Assembly: GCA_905331475.1 (NCBI GenBank)
Contig: CAJNYU010001329.1
Coordinates: 1 to 64,000 of the forward strand
Origin: Rotaria socialis
Lineage: Eukaryota > Rotifera > Eurotatoria > Philodinida > Philodinidae
Length of the DNA stretch: 64,000 nt
Reading direction: 5' to 3'
In this document: in pieces, positions 28,501 to 38,362 of the stretch
Numbering within the stretch: position 1 is the stretch's first letter
Layout: each line of letters opens with the position of its first letter
Notes under the pieces: generated by a model
Seen by the model: only the letters and a program-made list of their open reading frames with translations
Databases searched by the model: none
What the model was told of the DNA's origin: nothing
Translations under genes and position numbers: made by a program

Positions 28501-30372
28501 AGTAGGTGAGATGAATAAATGGATTGGAATAATGCTCAATCTTATTTTATAGGCCAATGAAAAAATTTATTTATTCGATAAAACAAATGATGAAAGACAA
28601 AATTGTAAAATTGGTATTATTTATCAAGGCGCAGAACAAACAAATGAATATGAAATTTTTAGTAATGATGGTTTATCAGATGAAATGTCGCGTTTTTTAA
28701 ATAGCCTTGCCGATATTGTACGTTTAAAAGGTTTTTCTAAGTATCGCGGTGATCTTGATGTAAAAGATGATCTACATGGTGATGAATCATATTATACAAA
28801 ATATAAAAATCATGAAATTATGTTTAATGTGGCTCCGAAGATACCATCAACAAAAGCCAATGGCCAATGTATCGAACGAAAAAGTCTTGTAGGAAATTCT
28901 TTTGTTTGCATTGTTTTTCAAGAGTCCGATACAGAATTTACACCAGACTATATTTCGGGCAAAGTAACACAAATCTATATTACAGTAAAACCTTACACAA
29001 TCGATGAAGATCTTTTTTATAAAGTAAAGGAGAAAAAAAAGAAAATTTTTCAAATTTTTGTTTTTCTATAAAATTCTATAGATCGGTATTTGGCATCGTA
29101 ACGACTTCACATCAGCCGTTGAACCATCCGGTGGAATATATAAATATGATGAATCATTTCGTGATTATTTTCTTACATTATTGCTCAATTCAATAACTGC
29201 TGCTACTGAATCGCCAAGTTTACGTTTTCGCGTAGCCGAACAAAGACAACGTTTAAGACAAGAAGAGTTTAAAAAACTTCTGCAAAATTTATCTATCGGG
29301 CAAATCTTAGATACGACGTCCGAAGCTGAACATACAACTTCTCATTTACTTCAACGTGTCAATGCACGAAGCGGCAGTATTGTTAGTATAGCAACACAAT
29401 CAACAACTGAAAGTATTGGCTCAAGTTCTGGTCGCATATCACCCGTGTCCACAAAAAAACGACGTATATCGAAAATATTTGGTGTCTTTACGAATAGATC
29501 AGGTTCGATTTCTTCGGCACCATCCACTTCATCTCTATCAGCAAATCTAATAAATAATAATCAATCAACAACGTCTTCAACTCAACACGAACCAAGTACA
29601 ATGCAACGTCGAACATCAAATAAAGAAAATGATAGACGAAGATCGTCTGTAGTAAGTATCGTCATGTCAAGTAAACTTGATTGTTTAAATTTTCTTTTCT
29701 TTCCTAGAAATATTATCATGCACCACCACCTCCACCGCCAATTCTATCTCAGTTAAATTCTCTGCCAGTACAGTTTACGACATCAAATGAACCGCCAACT
29801 CCTCCACCTAGATCATCGCAATCGTTCGATGCACTCAATGAAAAGTATAGAAGAAAAACCTTGTTTATTGACTAGTTGTAATTTTATTAGAAATATCAAT
29901 TCATTTAGTTCATCAAAACAAAATCATGTTTCACACGCGGGCATTGTAGAAGAAACGATGCGTAGCCGATCAAATTCATCACCCGATGTTACTCCGATTA
30001 TAACGAAGTAAGCCGATTTTTAAGTTGCAATTCTTATTAATTTACCTATATAACAATAGACTCTTTGAAACTTATATAATAAGAACAGTAAAAGAAATAT
30101 GGTAGATATTAACTGTGCGTGTGTGTGTGTGTGTGACTAACACTTCTCGTTAATTTTCTCTAATTTAAAATAATCAGAATTACAAGCTTTGCTTTTTGTT
30201 TTTGTATTATTTTAGAATTTCTCCATCAAATGTAGCAGACATAAAGGAAGAAATCGATAATACAAGTAGTTCACTAGACGATGAAGATGAACTAACTGAA
30301 GAAGAAAAAATTCAACATCGTCAAACACTAACTGAACCTCCACTAACATTACTAATTAATACAAATTCATAA
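25556..30372 (+). CDS. RAP1GAP: Rap1 GTPase-activating protein-like, 10 coding exons
   Basis: Exons 25556-25926, 26187-26283, 26899-27126, 27187-27341, 28368-28497, 28553-29023, 29082-29651, 29708-29844, 29891-30007 and 30216-30372 give 810 aa. The protein should switch off Rap small GTPases by supplying a catalytic Asn. The N-terminal 200 residues are Ser-rich and unconserved. From about residue 213 the Rap1GAP pattern appears: EIYREHF, FHINYCGEF, IGIIYQ, FLNSLADIVRLKGF, YRGDLDV, KNHEIMFNVAPKIP and VGNSFVCIVFQ, where Asn of GNSF (about residue 442) sits at the catalytic asparagine thumb; then FRDYFLTLLLNSI. The tail holds Arg/Ser-rich and polyproline segments (HAPPPPPPI). No GoLoco motif was seen at the N-terminus. 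The ATG at 25556 is the first in the exon after an acceptor; an upstream coding exon is possible. AATAAA lies at 30464. Confidence 0.9.
30118..30135. repeat. (GT)n microsatellite in the last Rap1GAP intron
   Basis: Nine GT-type dinucleotide units lie between exons ending 30007 and starting 30216. Confidence 0.85.
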
Positions 30373-31687
30373 TTTGTATTCGTTTAAACTCACTTTGCGT
30401 TCTTTTTGTTTTGTTTTGTTCAATGGCCGGTGACATCACTTTTCTCAGCACGTGATGATGCTCAATAAATAAATATATATATATATATCTTTTCAAATCT
30501 ATTCTTGGTTTTTTTATTATCATTATTATTATTATTATTATTATCGTTCGATGTGTAAACGAAGGCTCGATTCTTTGTTGATACTATACGTCGAATGATG
30601 AGTTAGTTTTTTCCCTTGCTTGTGTCTTTCGCAAAGTGTGCAATGGGTGTGTTCATCCTACGGTTCTTTTTCTCTTTTTATGTACACGCGTAAACGTATC
30701 TTATAATCAAAAACCAATGCATTATTATTATTATTATAAAAAACAAAACGCTGAAATGATTAATTTGCTTTTAAATTTAATTATGAATTAGCTTGAGAAT
30801 AAATTTATCAATGTTAACTATTATTTTACTTTGCTATTTATTTATAATATTGTCAACATGACTAACGAGAGAACGTTTTCAACTGTTCGAGAGCTGTTGG
30901 GATCGACATTTTTGAATAAGGTCGAGCCCTGAGAGGCATAAAAAATTCGAAGTGCGATATTTTGACCTGAGATTCTGCCCAAACACGGATCTACTTCCCA
31001 ATAGAAGATTCTGAGAATTTCAGTTCAAAATAACTTGGTCTTCCTGACATATTTAAGTTTTAGAACTCAAAATATTTCAAAAGTTGATTATGTCAGAAAT
31101 GCAAGGCGATTTTGTGCTAAAATTCTCAGAATCTTCTATACGTAAATAGATCTGTGTTTGGACAGAATCTCAGGTAGAAATTCCAGTAAAATAGCTCCAA
31201 CTGTGTATAGAAGGCCTAAGGGGATTTTGCATATCTCACTGAACCACATGTTATGCAAGAACGCCAAGCTCAAAAGTTCTTTGGCAGTTGAAAGCATACT
31301 CACGTAAGATAAATGTTGATTAGAGCTAACAACAAAAACCTGGAACTTTATCTGGTCCAGTTATTTATCTCGGCTCAGATAACAAAAAAGAAAAACAAAT
31401 AGAATATTTATAAATATAGATAGGCATTTAAACTAAATATTGTCGTATAGATATAAAAGATTAATATTATATTCATTCAGTTATTAATTTTAACAAAACA
31501 AATTAAGCTAAAAAAAGAAAGAGAAAGAAACAACAGGATCATCAGCGGAAACCTATTATCACGAAATAGCAGCAACACTGTTATCAACGTTTTCATGAAA
31601 ATATCAAAATGTTGGAATTTTCATAAGTTTATTTGCTTTTTTTTCACTATTGGATGGTTGGAATGCATTCAGAATAATATCATTTAG
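30373..31687. other. Intergenic between convergent Rap1GAP-like and GalNAc-transferase genes
   Basis: Contains the Rap1GAP poly(A) signal (30464), short TA and TTA repeats (30474-30543), the foldback element at 30966-31174, and on the minus strand a poly(A) signal for the transferase (TTTATT, 31628-31633). No gene seen. Confidence 0.6.
30966..31174. mobile_element. Foldback element with two 85-bp inverted arms
   Basis: Arm 1 (30966-31050) starts CCTGAGATTCTGCCCAAACA; arm 2 (31090-31174) is its reverse complement with roughly 75-80% identity by eye, separated by a 39-bp spacer. The arms end together at both the outer and inner edges, typical of foldback MITEs. No open frame. If transcribed past the Rap1GAP poly(A) site it would form a long imperfect hairpin. 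Confidence 0.7.
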
Positions 31688-34600
31688 CTAAGACGTTGAA
31701 TAATGTTCAAATCTCCATTGTTGTGATGGTTTATTCGGTTCACATTTCTTCAACTGAAGTTGATCATTATTTTTTAAGCCTTCCATATCAAGGCAAAATT
31801 TACTCGGATAATGAACAATCGTTCCATTCTTTAGCAAACAAAAACACAGTTTAGTGCTAAGTAAAAATCGGATGCTTTTTCTGTTACCTTTTCAAGTACC
31901 CATTTTTGATTACTGTCAATATAGGCACAAGCGGCCATAATAACAAGCAATGAATCCCTACCGGGGCCAGACGTGACTGCACATGTATCTTCACGACGTA
32001 AATCATCATGTTTCGATAATGAAAAATACTGATTTGCTGATACACCGTTTTGACATGAATATATCGATAATGGTATCGAGGATTTTTCATCTTTACCCAA
32101 TGTATCCAAACATAGACTTGATGCAGGATTTCGAACCTTTAATATTTCAATGAACTGAATTAAACCTCTGACCTGTTCGATCGAACTTACTTCTCCAAAG
32201 GCATGAACATTTTCATCCAGAATAAATTTTTCCGGAAATACATTCTCAAGATACCATTTAAATGAATGACAATTCAGACGTTTACGAATGTCTCGACGAC
32301 TTTCAACATCACCATAGTCTTTACCCTAAGAAAACAAAACGGTTTCGTTGTCTTTATTCTAATGGAAAAATTCTTTTTACTTTGAGATCATGTCTATGCA
32401 TATAATAGAAACGTTTATATTCGTCCATCCATACTTCAGCAAGTCGCATTGAATTTCGACCGTGTACGTCACCTTTACCTTGAATGGAAAAAAAAAATGT
32501 CATTTTGCCTTTTGTAAAGAGTGAATATTGAATAATTACCTTTTTCACCAGTCATGTTATATGGATGACCAGGTCGAAATATGTGGCCAACGCGAGAACA
32601 TGGCACAAATTCAAGACTGCCACCACACATCCATACACGGAAAGATATTTCAAGATTTTCACCACCCCAAACCTAAACATAGACATTTTTATTTCTAAGT
32701 ATTTTTCATTTGTACATAAAATAAATAAAGCTTTCCCAAATATCATTGATCTCACTTTTCAATCAGGACAATGTAGATTATCTAGATCCTAATCTGATAT
32801 TTGTCGCTCTTGCGATATCACATAATACTAAATTTTTCAGTAGCAATACAATACTTCGGAACACCTTAAAGCTGTTTTTTTCTATTTTACTAAAAAATCT
32901 TTTACGTGATTTATATTCAGATAAATTCATTCACTTCCGATATACATGTCGAGACAATAATTTTGTATAGAGTCAATATTTATACTTAGTACATCAGATG
33001 TACGTTTAGTGACCTTTATTCAAAGAAGTTAACAGTCGAAAATTTGTACACGTGCCCTGACGCACACACATGGATACCAAATTTCAATGGCGGATGTGCG
33101 TAGCCTTAGCAAATACGAATCATAGAGATAACAGTCAATTGCTGATCGTTTCATCCAACCGAAATATTTTCTACTCTAATTTTGCATTTTTTTACCTAAT
33201 TATTTAAATCTTCATTGTTTTTTTTCTCTGTGTCATAGACATGCATCTAATACTTATGGTAAAGTTGAAACATGTCTTTTCTCATAAAATAATGAATCTA
33301 TCAGTATTCCGATTGAAAGGAAACCATCGAAGAATAACACAATAAACAAATCCTACCTCCATATCGTCATCTAAATAATAAGAAAAAAAACGAAAACATA
33401 GAAATTCTTTATGAATTCATTCTCTATTTTCTTACCGTAACCACCGATTTCAAAGAAATATTCTCTGTGTGCAGCTAGCAAGCCGCCTGCCATTGTCGGT
33501 GATCTACGCGAAAATAATAAATAAGGTTTTACTTGCTAACAAAACATTCTTTCAAGCAAAAGCAACTTAAACAAACGCACGGATAAGGATCAACTCTGGA
33601 TTTTTGTGCGTTGCGTGTACGTGATGGTATAGGAATCCAATTAAAATGTAATGACCACCAAAAGCCTCCTACACTGCCATCACCCGTACCCTTTAAATAT
33701 CAACAAAAACCTTAAAAGTAAAAGTAAACATATATTCACACGGCTTACACCATAACCCATATTGTTATCACTAATCATATCTATTCCCGGACATAAAACA
33801 GCCGAACGTTTTTCTTTAATTCGAAACAGAAGCGGCTCTAACCTACAAGAAAAGCAAAACAAAAAATAACCCAAATCACCATATTCAAAAACTAAAGCTA
33901 ACGAAAAAGGAGAAAAAAACACTACGGAATCGGACTGATGGGCGAATTTCGTAGCACGTTAATACGAGGGAAAGTATGGGACCATCCGAAATGAAGTGAC
34001 CATGAAAATATTCCAAGCGAACTAGTGGCACCCGGGTAATATGATAATTCATCACTACTTATTCCATCAATTGTAGGACAAAGTATAGCTGTTCGTTTTT
34101 GTTTAATACGATAAACTAATGGTTCAAGCCTAGATTTTATTAATTTTTTATTTGAAAATAAGTTTTCGTTCCAAAAATAATAATTTTCGTATGTACTCAC
34201 CAGCCAGTATTTGCTTCACAATGTGCATCGAGAAACACCACAACATCTCCGGTGGCTAGAAGAAACAATGAATTTATCTTGTTAGTCAAACTGAATATCT
34301 TACCGTTTTTTGCACCATAATTTTTTGCTTTAATTAATCCAAGTCGCGTAGGTGCTCGTAATATGCGTACCAAATCTCCGAAATGTTCATCACAATAGTC
34401 ATCTAAACGTTGGCCCATTTCGTCTGAATAGTACAAGGTAAATTAATATTTTTGACAAAATATAAAAGTTCTATATTTACCAATATCTGATTGATCATCA
34501 ACTAGAATAACTTCTTTAAGTAAGTGTTTCGGCGATCGATTGAGCACGGAATATACCGTTCGAAGAACTGGTGACCATCGTTCATTTTTAAATACTATGA

Positions 34601-35392
34601 CAACGGATGCAGTTGGTAAATCGTTTGGATAATTCACTGATTTACACCTAAATATAATGAATTAATTTTTTCATTACCGGTCTTTCAGAAATTTCTATTG
34701 CACGTACAAAAAATCTTCGAAAAGAATAGATTTGACTCTTCTGCACTTTGAAAATTCTCATCAAAGTTTATAAAATTCGGAACGTCAACACCATTTCGAA
34801 GAATCTCACAAGAAATGTTCTTCGGATTTTTTTCAAATAGAATATACTAATAATATCGTTAAATTCCGAGGAAAAAGAAAATCAAAAATAAAATAGCAAT
34901 GAAACTATTTATACACTTCTACGATCGCTATCGATGATTATTATTTTAGAGAATACAACCTACAATTGATCGCGAGTGTCTGGTATTGATCTCCATAGCG
35001 AAATTTTATCACTTGCACGTAAATTAAAAAATTCTTTTTTCATCACAGCATCTAAATTTTTCGATTCTTCAGCCTAAACGAGACATAAAAATAGATTTTC
35101 ATTTTTTCTTTTTTTTTTTGAAAAAGTTTATATTAATTACTGTTAATTGTACGCCTTGTCCATTCTCGCCGGGACAACCTTTACATGGTTCTGGTATTGA
35201 ATAAGTATCACGATTGATGCGAATTTTGCTTTTAACATGAGTCTTTTTTGTTTGTTTTTTAGTTTGCGACGTAAGATGATGATGATGATCAGTTCCGTAG
35301 AAATAAAATAAGACACAAAATATAGCAACAAGAAGAAGTAGAAGTTTATTTCGTCGACGATAAAGAAACCAATAGAGATGTATGGGGAACAT
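31688..35392 (-). CDS. Polypeptide N-acetylgalactosaminyltransferase (GALNT family)
   Basis: Transcript exons: 35392-35141, 35073-34964, 34647-34481, 34423-34304, 34255-34201, then either 34129-33926 or 33842-33749 plus 33690-33581, then 33503-33436, 33370-33357, 32672-32540, 32478-32381, 32325-32191, 32136-31888 and 31828-31688. Either form is 581 aa. The enzyme adds GalNAc to Ser/Thr of secreted proteins in the Golgi. A short basic N-tail and one hydrophobic segment ([17 protein letters not shown]) make a type II anchor. The GT-A domain shows [19 protein letters not shown], the metal-binding DAH (226-228) and [13 protein letters not shown] (332-344). The C-terminal ricin-type lectin domain has CLD and a degenerate first QxW (QYF), a second repeat with QKW but no CLD, and a third with CLD and QQW. 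ATG follows TTTCAG directly. Isotype within the family not resolved. Confidence 0.94.
33357..33370 (-). other. 14-nt microexon of the GALNT gene
   Basis: With one base carried from 33436 it encodes DDDME, the expected residues immediately before VWGGEN. Acceptor TTATTTAG and donor GTAGGA are canonical. The next intron is 684 bp long. Confidence 0.8.
33581..33842 (-). other. GALNT alternative exon pair, version b (94 + 110 = 204 nt)
   Basis: Exons 33842-33749 and 33690-33581, split by a 58-bp intron, encode [31 protein letters not shown] and [11 protein letters not shown], closer to the family consensus (GGF.W.L.F.W) than version a. Start phase, end phase and total length equal version a. Using both versions together would duplicate a structural core segment, so mutually exclusive use is inferred. 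Confidence 0.85.
33926..34129 (-). other. GALNT alternative exon, version a (single exon, 204 nt)
   Basis: Phase-2 exon that completes the Trp begun at 34201 and encodes [18 protein letters not shown], then [13 protein letters not shown] and [11 protein letters not shown], ending with the phase-2 bases CC. It covers residues 235-303 of the catalytic domain, between DAH and WGGEN. It fits the same upstream donor and downstream acceptor (33503) as version b. Confidence 0.85.
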
Positions 35393-35542
35393 CTGAAACA
35401 AATCAAATGACGATGTCTATTTGAACATGACCTTTTCTCATAGATCTATGTATGGCTTAAGTCAATATGCAAACTGATGGTCAAAAGGAAACAAAAAAAA
35501 GGAAAAGAAAGATGTTTATCACGTACATTCATTTGTATTTAT
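35393..35542 (-). promoter_or_regulatory. 150-bp intercistronic gap with acceptor site at the GALNT start
   Basis: Between the hydrolase-like stop (35543) and the GALNT ATG (35392), same strand. The AATAAA on the minus strand (35538-35543) overlaps the upstream stop, and TTTGTTTCAG sits immediately before the downstream ATG. This is the layout of a trans-spliced gene pair, or alternatively a GALNT promoter with a 5' UTR intron. Confidence 0.45.
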
Positions 35543-36262
35543 TTAATTTTTCGTGTGAATACGAATTTTTTTCTTTCTCATTTCTTCTTTTACAGTCTCT
35601 AATGTTTCTCTCTTTGTACCAGGTGGAGGTTTCTGAATGAAATCTCCAGCAAATGATTCGAATGCTGAACGTAAACTGTGTGGTTGATTTGGTTTTAATT
35701 CAGCTTGACTTGCACCGAATGCTTTCGAAAAGAAATCATTCATACTTGCACGTTGATATGCATTTTCATCGACTTGATCATTGGATTTTTCGCGTTCGTT
35801 GTTATTTGTTGCGTCGATGATTTTTTTATTTTCTTGTGCTGCTTTTGTTGTCGTCGCAACTGTAAATGATTGTGTTCTGATGAAATAAAGAAACGCGAAC
35901 TATAAGAAAGAAGAAAAAAAAGACATAGACAAATACTAACATGGCAGCAGCTGGTGACTTGAGAGGCGTAGAAATAAATGTTTCAATATCATCGACAACA
36001 TAACTTATACGATCAGATAGTAATTCATCATGATCACAAGCATATTTTTTAATAACACCATTAGCCATATTCACTTAAAAAGTGAAGAAAACAACATTTG
36101 TCTTAATAAATCAATATGAGAATAAAATGATTTATAAAAGTTTTTATTGAACTTTCAAATTAGATAATTCATCGTGGCAAGAGTGTGCTTTTAAATCTCT
36201 TCAGAGAGAAATGATGGTGCAAACCTATCAATGACCACAATCATTTAAAAAACTGTTTCCTG

Positions 36263-36299
<37 letters not shown>

Positions 36300-38362
36300 A
36301 TTAAGATATTAAAAATAATTTCTTTTGGCAATAGTCGAATTTCATCATAAAATTAATTTCTTGAGAAAGACATTTGCTTTTATTCGGTAGTAATTTTGTT
36401 TTATGTAAAGAATTAATCTTGTGTTAATTCTATTCAAATTTGTATGACATTTTTCGATATATATATATATGCAATAGGCTATTAACATAAAAATTATCTT
36501 ATTTAGCTAAGTGGAGTTCTCAATGAACCTTGATTTCATACATTTAGCTTTTCTATATGCTAGAAAAGAGTATAGAATATACATGAAGCAGTGCCTTTAG
36601 CAGAAAGAGTAGTTCTCTCGCTATCTCCCTAATTATAAAAGCTAATCTGCCATTGAACAATTGGAAAGTTTCATTCTAACGAGAGATACTTTTAAATATA
36701 CAGAAAAAAATGAATGTATCCAAAGATTTGAACTTTCATTGGAAGAGAGAGGGAGAGAGATTGAAAACGACTGCAAATCTATATAAGTAATCTATAGGTG
36801 TAAATCGTTCTAAGCTTTTCTTAGTGACACAGGAATCAACCTGGAATCATTAAATATTAATACTACCGTTCTACTCAAATTTTCACACGAAGAAAGACAT
36901 TGAAAAATAATAATTTGTTATGAATTTTTCGCATCTTGTCAGTTTTTAAAGATTGAACTGAATCAAAACATCGCCAACTTGCATATTTCGCTACTTTTAT
37001 GATGAATTGTCTTTTTGAATAAAATTAAAATCAGGTTTCCTAAGAATATTCATTAAAAACCAACGATTAAGATCCGGAAATTTAACAAAAACAACAAACT
37101 AATGATATAAAAAAAAACGTTTAAAGATCCCTCATAGGACGTTTTACAACTGATTACCAAGTGTAAGCTAATTCTGCTAGGATTATCTATCAAGGAGAAA
37201 TACTATTCTATAATCTTACCTACATTTATTGAAAGGTTCAACAGCTAAGTCTTTAACTAATGCTTCTAATAATGTTGCATCCAAATTTTTATCTTCGCCT
37301 GACAGAACAACCATAGTACGTAAACGAGACAACCATAAATTATGTATATATGCATCATACTATAAAATCAAATAAAAAATTTGGAAAAAAAAACATGATT
37401 TCGTTTTTTTACTTCATGTGTATCTTCAATCATCCACATACGTAAAGCAGCCATAATATCTCGTTGAGAATAAGTCAATAGTTCTTTATAGCCAAGAGTT
37501 TTTAAAAGAAATTTTGCTACAGGCCAATGGAGAGGAAGGCGACCGAAATCAAATGCGAATTTAGCTAACGGAAAAAATCTTCATAAACGAAAATAAAATC
37601 TATTTTCAAGTATTTAAAGATCTTTACCGAATCAATTTTCTTGGTACAGGATTAACTAATATCAAAGATGGACAATGAAAATATTCATATTGATCAATCA
37701 TTGACATTAATGAATAAGCATTTTCATGAAAACCAACAACTGTATGAATAGGTCTAAACAAAAAATAGATTTGTAAAAAAATTTATTTTGTTCTATTATT
37801 AATCTTACGTTAATTTATCTTTCATAATAGTTTTTAATAACTCTCCTAGAAATCTTGCACGTAAATAAACAGAATTTTTCCATATCATTACACTCCATAA
37901 AGGCATTACAGTTTTTCCACAATCTAAATAATATGAACTTTTTCGTTTTGTTTTCGAGCGATAAAAGAAAATGAAACAAAATAACTAACAAGGCATATCG
38001 GGTGCAATACAACGAAAATTTCTTTGTTGAAATTCTTCAATAAAACTTTTTGTTGATTCATGTGTACCCGGATAACCATGGACAAGTAAAACAATCGGTT
38101 GCTTTTTATCACCGATAGGATCTGTATCGACATAATTAACTTTTGCTCGAATCGATGTTGATGGCGTGGGTACTTTCACTTTTGTGTCCCGATCGATTTC
38201 TATGAATTCATCCCCTGATGATGTGTTTATAACAACTTCTAATTGACGTTCAACGTAGCTTGGATATGGTTTGAGAATAGTTGATGATGCTGTCGAAAGA
38301 TTTTTAATTTGCTTGAATAATAAAGATAAATATAAACGAGGATTATATGAACGAATATACAT
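35543..38362 (-). CDS. Alpha/beta-hydrolase-fold protein, DUF1057-like, probably catalytically altered
   Basis: Exons 38362-37990, 37923-37809, 37753-37628, 37578-37413, 37359-37224, 36073-35941 and 35876-35543 join in frame to 460 aa. The N-terminus (MYIRSYNPRLYLSLLFKQIK) is basic and hydrophobic, compatible with mitochondrial import. An alpha/beta-hydrolase core follows: PIVLLVHGYPGTHESTKSF with the oxyanion HG, then FRCIAPDMPY. The expected nucleophile elbow GHSxG is replaced by VVGFHENAYSL, so no catalytic Ser is visible. The layout HG-PG and later VNPVPRKLIRFF recall the nematode-described DUF1057 family; that link is from memory. After the fold (about residue 350) comes a Lys/Glu-rich tail with SMNDFFSKAFG and PPPGTKRETLETVKEEMRKK. 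The join at 37224/36073 across a 1150-bp intron is the weakest border. ATG directly follows TTTTTTCAG. Confidence 0.72.
36266..36297. repeat. (TA)n microsatellite in the hydrolase-like gene intron
   Basis: About 15 TA units in the intron between 36074 and 37223. Confidence 0.9.

Noticed and set aside
33581-34129. The duplicated GALNT exons as evidence of a second, broken GALNT gene
   Set aside because: Only this segment is duplicated, both versions are intact, in phase and equal in length, and all flanking exons are single-copy, so alternative exons explain it better.
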